Assembly (NCBI GenBank): GCA_046050465.1 | Contig: JBJOPS010000027.1 | Coordinates: 1 to 25,024, forward strand | Length of the DNA stretch: 25,024 nt | DNA from: Egaibacter sp046050465 | Lineage (GTDB): Bacteria; Pseudomonadota; Gammaproteobacteria; Burkholderiales; Burkholderiaceae_C | Direction: 5' to 3' | In this document: piece after piece, positions 1-9,091 of the stretch | Numbering within the stretch: position 1 is the first letter of the stretch | Layout of the letters: every line of letters begins with the position of its first letter | Notes under the pieces: model-generated | What the model was told of the DNA's origin: nothing | What the model saw: only the letters and a program-made list of their open reading frames with translations | The model's database searches: none | Program-made: the position numbers and the translations under genes

Positions 1-1
1 T

Positions 2-3000
2 GGCAGTTTTATTCTGGCGCAGAACAACTTCATCCGGTCCTTCGCACCCATTACCGTCAGCACTGAAGCCAAAGCGCTCCCTAACCTAGGGGGCAGTGGA
101 TGGGTGCGGGATTTGCAGGAAGCAGCTACACAAAGCCCAGAACTTATTGCGCTGCTCAATCAAGCCAAAACTGCAGGCACACGCGCGCAGTACAAGAGTG
201 CGGTAGCCGACCTGCTCAAAGCATGGGGCAATGACTCTGCCTATAACAGCGCCAGCAAACAAGCACTTGCCAGTGGCTACGGCCTGACACTGAGCGACCC
301 AGCAGACGCGCAAGAGGCGAGTTGGATGGATGTTGCCATCAAGGGAACGGCAGCCGCACGTGATACTTTCAGAGGTACTCTGTCTGCAATCGACCTCACC
401 AAGTTTGATGCGATGCGTGAGCGCATGGTGGGTGGATTGGAACGGATGCAGGCATATGAAGCCTTCACTGGCTATACCTTTTTGAATTGGGCCCAGATTA
501 AAGGTGATGCGTTGAACTGGACGCCACGCCCCATATTTACTGGGGGTGGGCGAGTGCCAGTCGAAACCTGGGTGCCTTTGTCACAGGTGATCTATGAAAA
601 CCGCAACGCCATGGTCTCTGCCCAGAGCGGCTACCTGCGAGTGACCGTTCCCGCGCCCGTCAATGGTGCAGCACACGTTGATACTTTGTGGACGCGTCTG
701 ACGAATGATGCGATGGCCAATTTGATGTCAACGCTGCGTTTGGGCCAGTATGTTGACCAAGTGGACTTGAACATCACTGAAACCAACGTTACGTTGGACT
801 TCACACGGATGAGCAACAGCATCAGCGCGGTGATGGCCACCAGTGCCTATGAAGGAGCCGCATTGCTATTGGACTTGCACGCTGCCTATGGGAAAACATT
901 CCAGGCAATCGGGTGGGATGGAGCTGATCAACTGGTGGCATTGGCACTGAGGGCGGCTACAGAAGCTTCAGTAGCGCAAGCGTTTGCCGATGTGGGTTAC
1001 CACGCTATTAATGGGGCGGTGACGGCTGGCACCATTGGAAATGACGTGTTTGCAGGGGATGCAACCAACAACTTCTTTCAATCTGACAGCGGCGATGACG
1101 TGCTGGATGGCAAAGCCGGGAACGATACGTTGTACGGCGGCGCGGGTGATGATGTGCTCATCGGTGGTGTGGGCAATGACTACTTGAATGGAGGCATTGG
1201 TAACAATGTTTATGTCTTTGGGCTTGGTGATGGAAAAGACACCATTGGAGCAACATATGACGCTGCTGCCGAGAAGTCTAATGTATTGCAACTCCGCGCT
1301 GGAGTGGCTGCTGCCAATGTGATTGCCACACGTAGTGGAGCCAACTTGGTGCTGGCTATCGCGGGCACCACAGATGCAGTCACCCTAGAGTATTTCTTCT
1401 ACGCCGAAAGTGCTACCAATGTCTACAACCCGGTACAAGAAGTGCGGTTCGCGGATGGTACTTCATGGACGGCGCAAGAACTTGCCCGGCGCGCCCTATT
1501 AGGTACAGCTTCCAACGATGTACTGCGAGGATTGGTGGGAGCTGACTTAATACTTGGTGCGGGGGGTGCCGATACCCTGTACGGTGGTGCTGGCAATGAC
1601 ACGCTGGATGGTGGCGCTGGTAACGACTACATGCAAGGCGATGCGGGTGCCGATGTGTATCGCTTCTCCCGGGGTAGTGGCCAAGACACGATTAGTAACT
1701 ATGAGACCGTAGTGCGCGGTACCGTCAAACCGTTGGACACTATCGAATTTGGTGCAGACATTGCACCTAATGACATAGTCGTTACACGCAATTGGTATGG
1801 CGATTTGACATTGACCATTACAGGTACAACGGACGCACTGGTTGTCAGGAGCTATTTCCAGAACGACGGTGCGACAAGTTTTGCAGTGGACCAAATCAAA
1901 TTTACCGATAACACGGTGTGGACGGTTGCAGATGTGAAAGCCCGTGCATTGGTGGCAAATGAGGCCGGCTCAACGTTGATTGGATTTGAGTCTGCCGACC
2001 TGATCACCGGAGCAGTTGGTAACGATGTGATTTACGCGCGTGGTGGCAATGACACCGTGGACGGCAATGATGGCGATGATGGCTTGTACGGAGAAGTTGG
2101 AAACGATTTATTGCGTGGCGGCGCAGGTCGTGACTATTTGGTGGGAGGAGATGGCAGCGATACCCTGGATGGTGGTGCAGACGATGACCAACTCTCGGGT
2201 GGTGAAGGCGCTGATACCTACCGTTTTGGGCGGGGATACGGCAAAGACAGCATTAGCAACTACGATTCCGGCGTCGGCGGAGTGCCCACCATCGACACGA
2301 TTGAGTTGGGTTCCAACATTGTTCCTGCCGATGTTGAAGTCCGGCGCTCCAATTGGAATGAATTGGTGCTCACCATCAAGGGCACCAACGATACGCTAAC
2401 CGTCTCTCAGTTCTTTTATAACGATGGGGCGAGTCCATATGCCGTCGATCAAATAGTTTTTGCGAACGGCATTATTTGGGACGTCGCAACTATCAAAGCG
2501 CGCGTATTGGACGCAACAGCAGAGGCTGACAACTTTTTGGGCTATGCGACAGCAGACGCTTTTGGTGGTGCTGATGGAAACGATACGCTCAATGGCGCAG
2601 CTGGTAACGACCTACTAAGCGGCGATGGGGGCGACGATGTGCTGTTTGGGGATGTGGGTAACGACACGCTACGTGGTGGCAATGGCACAGATCAGCTCTT
2701 GGGAGGGGATGGTGCCGATGTGCTCCAAGGCGATGCTGGCAACGACGCACTCAACGGGGGTGAAGGTGACGACACCTATATTTTTGGTCTGGGCGATGGG
2801 CAAGACGTCATTCGTGAAGACAGCTACTTGCCACTAGGTGGTGGTAACGACACCTTGCGTATTCGGGCTGGGGTCAGTGCGGTAGATGTCAAGATCAGCC
2901 GCTCCGGTAACGACATTCTTGTAGCGATGCCAAGTCGCCTTGAAAACGGTGTCACGGTGACTGACACTGTGCGCCTGCAAGGGGCATTGGACAACGACGG

Positions 3001-6000
3001 TGATATTGCACAAAAGATTGAGCAAGTTGTCTTTGAAGATGGAACCACTTGGACCCTGGCCGAGCTAAAAACAAAACTTCTCACTGGTGGCGCTGGCAAT
3101 GATCTGATTTATGGCTATGCCAGTGCAGATTACTTGGCGGGTCAAGCAGGCAATGACTGGCTGTATGGTTTGAACGGTGCAGACAGCATTAACGGCGGAC
3201 AGGGGGACGACTACCTTGACGGCGGAGAGGGCGATGACGTTCTCGATGGCGGTGCTGGCGCTGATGTGCTGGTAGGTGGAGCAGGTGACAACACGTATGT
3301 TCTGAGTATTGGCGGGGGACAAGATATTCTTGTGCGTAATTTCTTTGCACCAGTGCCTGCAACAGACACCATTCTTGTATCGGCTGCCATTGGCTTAAGC
3401 AATGTGGAGCTGATTCGTGACGTGCAGGATATTGTTGTGCGTATTAAGGGAACGCAAGACTCCATTCGCCTACAAGGGGTGTTGGTCAACGATGGTGTGT
3501 TCGAAAACTACAGCTTCAAAATCAAAAGTACCGATGGGGCGACACTGGAAGGTGCAGCACTTCGACAAGCACTTTTGAACGGCGGTTCTGGTAACGATGC
3601 GCTGACGGGCTATCTGACTGACGACGTCATGAGCGGTGGACTCGGCGATGACACCGTGAACGGGGCAGATGGTGCAGACCAGATCTCAGGCAATGACGGT
3701 AACGACCACTTGTTTGGCGATGCTGGGGCCGATCAGCTGATGGGTGATTCAGGCAACGACCGACTGGATGGGGGTGAAGGTGCTGATACCTTGCAAGGTG
3801 GCGCTGGTGATGACACTTATATTCTGGATGATGCTGGTGATGTGTTCGCTGAGTTGGCGAACCAAGGTGTGGATACGCTGGTCAGTAGTGTCAACGTGAC
3901 CCTGGGTGACAACTTCGAAAACGCGACCCTGACGGGTGATTTGACATTGAACATCGTCGGAAATGCCGTTGCCAATGTATTGATAGGTAACGATGGCGCC
4001 AACCAAATTTCTGGTTTAGGTGGCAACGACGAGTTGGATGGCGGCTTAGGCGCTGATACCTTGGCTGGTGGCATGGGAGATGACGTTTACCACGTTGACA
4101 TGGTGAGCGATATCGTCTTAGAAAACGCTGGCGAAGGGTTTGATGTGGTTCACGCCACAAGTAGCTTCACGCTTTCTAACAATATCGAAAACTTGGTACT
4201 GGAGTCAGCAGCCTACTCGAGCGACGGCACAGGCAACACCCTGTCCAATCACATCACAGGCAATGAATACAACAACCGCCTGGACGGAGGTGCCGGTGCA
4301 GACATCTTGGAAGGCGGTTACGGTGATGACACATACGTCGTAGACACCCTTAGTGATCAAATACTTGAAGTTGCTGGTGCAGGGTTTGATACTGTAGAAA
4401 CATCACTGACTTACACACTCGGGCAAGAGTTGGAGCGGCTCGTACTCACAGGCAGCAACAACGTAAATGCCTTTGGAAATGTTGCAGACAACGACCTTGC
4501 AGGTAATGCGGCCAACAACGTACTTGATGGTGGCTTAGGTTCCGACATGATGTCTGGTGGACAAGGCAACGACACCTATTACACCGACAGCCAAGGCGAC
4601 CACCTTCAAGAATTTCAAGATGAAGGTGTGGACACAGAAATCCGCAGTTTTGAGACTGCCTATCTTCTGTCCACAGGCGTAGAAAACCTCCAGCTCACAG
4701 GCGCCATTTACCGTGGTAACGGCAATGAGCTAGACAACGTGATTACCGGCAATGCAGCCGACAACAATCTGTGGGGCATGGAAGGCAACGACACCCTCAT
4801 CGGTGGTGCTGGCAATGACGCGCTGTTTGGCGATATCGGACAAGACAGCCTGGTGGGTGGTGCGGGTGACGACTATTACGAAATCGATGACGTTGCCGAC
4901 ACCATTGTTGAGAACGCTAACGAAGGCGATGACTTCGTACGCGCCACGGTCAGTTGGACGCTCGGCGCCAATGTAGAACGCTTGGCCGTCGATGGCTTCG
5001 ACGACCTTACGGTCACCGGTAACGCCTTGAACAACGGCCTGTGGGGCAATGATGGCAACAACACCCTCACCGGCGGACTGGGTAGCGACTATCTGGTGGG
5101 GAACGCTGGCAACGACAAGTACATCTTCAACCGGGGAGACGGTCAGGACACCATTGACAACATCGACGTGTTGACCGCAACGGACACCCTGCGTTTTGGT
5201 GCAGGCATTGCAGACACCGATGTACTTGCTTTCCAGCAGGGCACCGACATGTACTTCAAGCTCAAAGGCAGTACGGACACGGTTTTCCTGTCGGGCTACT
5301 ATGCCGCCAATACCACTGTCAATGGCCAAGCGGCGGACCATAAGATAGACAGGGTAGAGTTTGCCAACGGCACGGTCTGGGATCAGACCATGATCCAGAC
5401 GGTGGTGGACCGGGCCAACAACAACCATGCACCAACGGTCAATGTCTTTTTACCGACATTGCAGGCCAAGGCCGGAAGCGTCTTCAACTATACGGTGGCC
5501 GCCAACACGATCATTGACTCGGACGTATGGGATTCCATCACCTACAGTATCAAGATGGCCGACGGCTCGGCAGTGCCGACCTGGCTGACCTTTGATGCGA
5601 CAACCCGAACGATGTCGGGTACGCCGGCTGCTGGCAATATTGGAACGCTCCAGTTCATCCTCTGGGGTACTGACAACTACAACTACTCTGCTGGCGAATA
5701 CGTCAACATCACGATTGGTGCAGCCAACCGCAGCCCGATATTGGTGACCGCATTGGCCGACCAGGCGGTGGCGCAGGGTGGTGTGTTCAGCTACACCGTG
5801 CCTGCAGGAACCTTTACCGACCCCGACGCTGGTGACACCCTGAGCTACAGCGCCACACTTGCCGATGGCAGCGCATTGCCTACTTGGCTAATATTCAATG
5901 CGGCGACCCGTGCTTTTAGTGGGACTCCACCCACCACAGGTACCGTGAGCGTCAAAGTAATGGCCAAAGACTCTGGCAATCTAATGGCCTCCGACATCTT

Positions 6001-7987
6001 TGACGTGGTGGTCAGCGTACAGAACCTAACCTTGAACGGCACTGCCAATGCAGAAACGCTCAACGGTGGCGCTGGCAACGACACGCTCAACGGTTTGGCA
6101 GGCAATGACACTTTGAATGGCGGTGCAGGCAATGACACCCTCAATGGGGGCGCGGGTACAGACTCCATGGCCGGCGGCCTGGGTGACGATACCTATGTAG
6201 TGGATGCCACCACGGATGTCGTAACGGAAGCCCTCAACGCCGGAACCGACACCGTTCAATCCTCTGTGACTTACACCTTGAGCGCCAATGTAGAAAACCT
6301 GACGTTGACCGCTACTACCGCTATCAATGGAACTGGCAACGCATTGGACAACATTCTCACCGGTGGCGCGGGCGTGAATGTATTGACCGGTGGAGCAGGC
6401 AACGACACCTACATCGTAGGCACCGGAGACTCCACCGTGGAAGTCGCAGGCGGTGGCGTAGATACGGTGCAAAGTTCGGTAACCTGGACCTTGGGTACCG
6501 AAGTAGAAAACCTCACCCTGACAGGCACCACGGCTATCAACGGCACCGGCAATACCCTGAACAACCTCATCATCGGCAATAGTGCAGTCAACACCCTGTC
6601 TGGCGGAACAGGCCTAGACACGATGTTGGGCGGTGCAGGTAACGACATCTATGTTGTGGACAACGTGGCCGACGTGGTGACCGAAAACCTGAACGAAGGC
6701 ACTGACCTGGTGCAATCCAGCGTGACCTACACCTTGGCTGCGAACGTAGAGAACCTGACCCTTACAGGAACGACCGCGATCAATGCCACCGGTAACGCTT
6801 TTGCCAACACATTGACCGGCAACACAGGCAACAACGTATTGGATGGTGGTATAGGTGCGGACACCTTGGTTGGTGGAACTGGTAACGACACCTACTATGT
6901 AGACAATGCGGCCGATGTGATCACTGAAGCTGCATCGGCAGGCACCGATACCGTCATTGCTTCTCTCAATTGGACGCTAGCCACCAATCTGGAAAACCTG
7001 ACCCTCGCAGGGACCGCCAATATCAATGCCACTGGAAACACCGTGGCCAACGTGTTGACGGGCAATGCCGGAGACAACATATTGAACGGAGGTACCGGCG
7101 CTGACAGCTTAATCGGTGGTGCTGGCAATGACACCTACATTGTGGACAACACAGCGGATGTGATTACCGAAGGCCTAAGCGCTGGCACAGATACCGTTCA
7201 ATCCAGCGTGACCTACACCCTGGCAGCCAATCTGGAAAACATCGCCCTGACCGGTACCACCGCCATCAATGCCACCGGCAATGCCTTGGACAACGTGTTG
7301 ATTGGCAACAGTGGTGTGAACGTCCTCACTGGCGGTGCAGGCAACGATATCTACGTGGTAACCACTGGCGACACCACAACCGAGGCCGCCGCTGCAGGGA
7401 CTGACACGGTGCAAAGTGCAGTGACATGGACCCTGGCTACCAACTTGGAAAACTTGACGCTGACGGGCATCGCTGCAGTCAATGGCACGGGCAATACGGT
7501 GGACAACGTCCTGCTGGGCAATGCAGGTGTGAACGTGCTGACTGGCAACGCAGGTAACGACACCCTCAACGGCGGCGCAGGTGCCGACAGCCTAGTCGGT
7601 GGGGTTGGAAACGATACCTACTGGTTGGGACGCGGATATGGGATCGACACGATCACCGAAAACGATGCCACTGCCGGCAATACTGACATCGCTCGCTTCG
7701 ATACGGGTATTTCGACAGATCAGCTGTGGTTCACCAGAACCGGAAATAACCTGGATGTCAGCATCATCGGTGCTGCTGACAAGTTCACTTTGTCGAACTG
7801 GTACCTTGGAAATCAGTACCACGTGGAGCAGTTCAAGAGCAGTGATGGGAAGACACTTCTCGATAGCCAGGTGCAGAACTTGGTGAGTGCCATGGCGGCG
7901 TTTGCACCACCGGCCGCGGGACAGACTACGCTGACCGGTACAGCTGCGACAACGCTGGCACCGGTGATTGCGGCCAACTGGCAGTAA
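2..7987 (+). CDS. Giant RTX-type calcium-binding repeat protein (5' partial)
   Basis: Secreted, probably through a type I system, and folded by Ca2+ outside the cell; final role (adhesin, S-layer-like or toxin) cannot be read. The frame is open to the left edge (codons from base 2), so the GTG at 104 is very likely internal and the true start is upstream. Order: a non-repetitive region (about 2-1020) with an LPNLGGSG-WVRDL segment of a kind found in other large RTX proteins; blocks of GGxGxDxLx nonapeptides alternating with five haemolysin-related modules ending in a ...F.DG..W motif (about 1030-3560); five ENLTLTG-type modules (3840-5060); another haemolysin-related module (5100-5420); two putative Ig/cadherin-like (He_PIG) domains (about 5425-6020) with LTFDATTRTMSGTP-type cores; six more ENLTLTG modules (6040-7600); and a final haemolysin-related module with a C-terminal tail ending AANWQ, where a type I signal would lie. 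I found no cysteine in the visible protein. No HlyB/HlyD/TolC homologue lies in the window. Confidence 0.93.
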   Translation, partial: GSFILAQNNFIRSFAPITVSTEAKALPNLGGSGWVRDLQEAATQSPELIALLNQAKTAGTRAQYKSAVADLLKAWGNDSAYNSASKQALASGYGLTLSDPADAQEASWMDVAIKGTAAARDTFRGTLSAIDLTKFDAMRERMVGGLERMQAYEAFTGYTFLNWAQIKGDALNWTPRPIFTGGGRVPVETWVPLSQVIYENRNAMVSAQSGYLRVTVPAPVNGAAHVDTLWTRLTNDAMANLMSTLRLGQYVDQVDLNITETNVTLDFTRMSNSISAVMATSAYEGAALLLDLHAAYGKTFQAIGWDGADQLVALALRAATEASVAQAFADVGYHAINGAVTAGTIGNDVFAGDATNNFFQSDSGDDVLDGKAGNDTLYGGAGDDVLIGGVGNDYLNGGIGNNVYVFGLGDGKDTIGATYDAAAEKSNVLQLRAGVAAANVIATRSGANLVLAIAGTTDAVTLEYFFYAESATNVYNPVQEVRFADGTSWTAQELARRALLGTASNDVLRGLVGADLILGAGGADTLYGGAGNDTLDGGAGNDYMQGDAGADVYRFSRGSGQDTISNYETVVRGTVKPLDTIEFGADIAPNDIVVTRNWYGDLTLTITGTTDALVVRSYFQNDGATSFAVDQIKFTDNTVWTVADVKARALVANEAGSTLIGFESADLITGAVGNDVIYARGGNDTVDGNDGDDGLYGEVGNDLLRGGAGRDYLVGGDGSDTLDGGADDDQLSGGEGADTYRFGRGYGKDSISNYDSGVGGVPTIDTIELGSNIVPADVEVRRSNWNELVLTIKGTNDTLTVSQFFYNDGASPYAVDQIVFANGIIWDVATIKARVLDATAEADNFLGYATADAFGGADGNDTLNGAAGNDLLSGDGGDDVLFGDVGNDTLRGGNGTDQLLGGDGADVLQGDAGNDALNGGEGDDTYIFGLGDGQDVIREDSYLPLGGGNDTLRIRAGVSAVDVKISRSGNDILVAMPSRLENGVTVTDTVRLQGALDNDGDIAQKIEQVVFEDGTTWTLAELKTKLLTGGAGNDLIYGYASADYLAGQAGNDWLYGLNGADSINGGQGDDYLDGGEGDDVLDGGAGADVLVGGAGDNTYVLSIGGGQDILVRNFFAPVPATDTILVSAAIGLSNVELIRDVQDIVVRIKGTQDSIRLQGVLVNDGVFENYSFKIKSTDGATLEGAALRQALLNGGSGNDALTGYLTDDVMSGGLGDDTVNGADGADQISGNDGNDHLFGDAGADQLMGDSGNDRLDGGEGADTLQGGAGDDTYILDDAGDVFAELANQGVDTLVSSVNVTLGDNFENATLTGDLTLNIVGNAVANVLIGNDGANQISGLGGNDELDGGLGADTLAGGMGDDVYHVDMVSDIVLENAGEGFDVVHATSSFTLSNNIENLVLESAAYSSDGTGNTLSNHITGNEYNNRLDGGAGADILEGGYGDDTYVVDTLSDQILEVAGAGFDTVETSLTYTLGQELERLVLTGSNNVNAFGNVADNDLAGNAANNVLDGGLGSDMMSGGQGNDTYYTDSQGDHLQEFQDEGVDTEIRSFETAYLLSTGVENLQLTGAIYRGNGNELDNVITGNAADNNLWGMEGNDTLIGGAGNDALFGDIGQDSLVGGAGDDYYEIDDVADTIVENANEGDDFVRATVSWTLGANVERLAVDGFDDLTVTGNALNNGLWGNDGNNTLTGGLGSDYLVGNAGNDKYIFNRGDGQDTIDNIDVLTATDTLRFGAGIADTDVLAFQQGTDMYFKLKGSTDTVFLSGYYAANTTVNGQAADHKIDRVEFANGTVWDQTMIQTVVDRANNNHAPTVNVFLPTLQAKAGSVFNYTVAANTIIDSDVWDSITYSIKMADGSAVPTWLTFDATTRTMSGTPAAGNIGTLQFILWGTDNYNYSAGEYVNITIGAANRSPILVTALADQAVAQGGVFSYTVPAGTFTDPDAGDTLSYSATLADGSALPTWLIFNAATRAFSGTPPTTGTVSVKVMAKDSGNLMASDIFDVVVSVQNLTLNGTANAETLNGGAGNDTLNGLAGNDTLNGGAGNDTLNGGAGTDSMAGGLGDDTYVVDATTDVVTEALNAGTDTVQSSVTYTLSANVENLTLTATTAINGTGNALDNILTGGAGVNVLTGGAGNDTYIVGTGDSTVEVAGGGVDTVQSSVTWTLGTEVENLTLTGTTAINGTGNTLNNLIIGNSAVNTLSGGTGLDTMLGGAGNDIYVVDNVADVVTENLNEGTDLVQSSVTYTLAANVENLTLTGTTAINATGNAFANTLTGNTGNNVLDGGIGADTLVGGTGNDTYYVDNAADVITEAASAGTDTVIASLNWTLATNLENLTLAGTANINATGNTVANVLTGNAGDNILNGGTGADSLIGGAGNDTYIVDNTADVITEGLSAGTDTVQSSVTYTLAANLENIALTGTTAINATGNALDNVLIGNSGVNVLTGGAGNDIYVVTTGDTTTEAAAAGTDTVQSAVTWTLATNLENLTLTGIAAVNGTGNTVDNVLLGNAGVNVLTGNAGNDTLNGGAGADSLVGGVGNDTYWLGRGYGIDTITENDATAGNTDIARFDTGISTDQLWFTRTGNNLDVSIIGAADKFTLSNWYLGNQYHVEQFKSSDGKTLLDSQVQNLVSAMAAFAPPAAGQTTLTGTAATTLAPVIAANWQ

Positions 7988-7993
7988 TCGGGA

Positions 7994-8023
7994 ATGGGCA
8001 ACTAGGGAAACCTGGTTGCCCAT
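7994..8023 (+). terminator. Hairpin just after the RTX gene, probable terminator
   Basis: The arms ATGGGCAACTAGG (7994-8006) and CCTGGTTGCCCAT (8011-8023) pair over 13 bp with one G-T pair and enclose a GAAA tetraloop. It begins 7 nt after the TAA stop. There is no clear T-tract after it, so it may act as a 3'-end stabiliser or a weak or Rho-assisted terminator rather than a classical intrinsic terminator. Confidence 0.6.
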
Positions 8024-8442
8024 GGGTTACTTCAACTTGGAGCGAATGGCGGCTTTCGGGTGTTGAAAATGCGGGAGTGAAATTCCGCTTGGGGCACGAT
8101 GCTGAAGGCCGTGAATGACCGCTGATTGGCATTGGACTGGACAACCGTAACGCGGGCCCGCTTGCCTCAGCTGCCGGCTAAGATGCTGGTCGACAGATAT
8201 TCAGTTACCCGACTCCATCTCAATCACCCGTGCCAATCTCAAAAAGCGCGCATGAGAACAGTCACAGACGAGGAATTGGCTATGATCGAAAACAGATTGA
8301 ATGATCGCCCCGGAAAATGACTGGAACTCAAAACCTCTCACGAGGTGCTTCACAACTCGTTGAGCCGCGTTGAACTTCATCCCGCCGGATAAGTTCTAAG
8401 GCGCATCGGGACACTACCGTATAAATAAAACAGGAGAATAGA
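8024..8442. other. Gene-free gap between RTX gene and plsY
   Basis: About 420 bp with no convincing gene. A 64-codon frame at 8126-8320 and its internal ATG at 8252 (22 codons) have no recognisable motif or good ribosome site. The stretch about 8030-8145 resembles degenerate intergenic sequence more than coding DNA. The end holds a hairpin (8372-8396) and an AT-rich TATAAATAAAA run (8420-8430) just before the plsY ribosome binding site. The plsY promoter is presumably somewhere here, but no good -35/-10 pair is evident. Confidence 0.5.
8372..8396 (+). promoter_or_regulatory. Stem-loop upstream of plsY
   Basis: GAACTT-C-ATCC (8372-8382) pairs with GGAT-AAGTTC (8387-8396): ten base pairs, one bulged C and a CGCC loop. 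It ends 46 nt before the plsY start. It could be a 5'-UTR structure or a weak terminator for upstream transcription; there is no T-tract. Confidence 0.35.
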
Positions 8443-9084
8443 TTGAATTCACCAGATGCGTTTTTCCCAGTTCTCGCGGTATTGACAGCCTACCTGATCG
8501 GCTCCTTGTCGTTTGCCGTAATCGTCAGTCACTTAATGGGGCTGAATGACCCACGCACATATGGCAGCAAAAATCCTGGTGCTACCAACGTGCTGCGCTC
8601 CGGCCACAAGCCAGCGGCGGTTGTGACGCTGTTGCTGGATGCGCTCAAGGGCTTGGCGCCTGTTTTAGTCGTCAAGTTCTTTGGCCCCCCATATGGCCTG
8701 GAAGATGGTACGGTGGCTATGGTAGGGCTGGCAGCATTTGTTGGCCACCTGGCACCTATATTTTTTCATTTTCAAGGTGGCAAGGGCGTGGCGACAGCAT
8801 TTGGTGTGCTGTTGGGCATCAACTGGGCGTTAGGGCTGGCCATTGGAATGGTGTGGCTGTGCATCGCATATTTCTTTTCCTATTCGTCGCTGGCATCGTT
8901 GGGAGGGGCGGTGCTTGTGCCTGTTCTCTATCTGATGGGCGATGGTATGGCCTGGTCCCTGGATGAAAGCCAGATGCTGGCTCTGTGCGTGATGTCCATG
9001 CTGCTGATTTATCGCCACACCGAGAACATCAACCGCCTGATCAAGGGTAACGAATCAAAACTAGAGCTCAGGAGAAAAGTATGA
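8443..9084 (+). CDS. plsY: Glycerol-3-phosphate acyltransferase PlsY
   Basis: Inner-membrane enzyme that transfers an acyl group from acyl phosphate to glycerol-3-phosphate, making lysophosphatidic acid, the first step of phospholipid synthesis. The 213-residue product has the family's hydrophobic profile (about five membrane segments) and its conserved loops: GSLSFAVIVS (about 20-29), GSKNPGATNVLR (41-52) and GHLAPIFFHF-QGGKGVATAFG (101-121). The start is TTG at 8443, chosen because an AGGAG site (8432-8436) lies 6 nt upstream and the first membrane segment begins right after; no ATG precedes that segment. It stands alone and converges on the minus-strand HD-GYP-like gene, whose stop is only 7 nt beyond the plsY stop. 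Confidence 0.97.
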   Translation: MNSPDAFFPVLAVLTAYLIGSLSFAVIVSHLMGLNDPRTYGSKNPGATNVLRSGHKPAAVVTLLLDALKGLAPVLVVKFFGPPYGLEDGTVAMVGLAAFVGHLAPIFFHFQGGKGVATAFGVLLGINWALGLAIGMVWLCIAYFFSYSSLASLGGAVLVPVLYLMGDGMAWSLDESQMLALCVMSMLLIYRHTENINRLIKGNESKLELRRKV

Positions 9085-9091
9085 ATCTTCC

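Noticed and set aside
4730..5428. 232-codon minus-strand frame inside the RTX gene
   Set aside because: Antisense of repeat codons in a continuous RTX reading frame; no ribosome site or motif of its own.
1030..7640. Regularly spaced short repeats that could suggest a CRISPR array or satellite
   Set aside because: The periodicity is that of protein nonapeptides and about 80-residue modules within one open frame; DNA-level repeats vary at codon positions and there are no constant repeats with unique spacers.
8126..8320. Possible 64-residue protein, or 22-residue peptide from ATG 8252, in the gap before plsY
   Set aside because: No recognisable motif, no good ribosome binding site, and mixed composition; could be a relic but cannot be supported as a gene.
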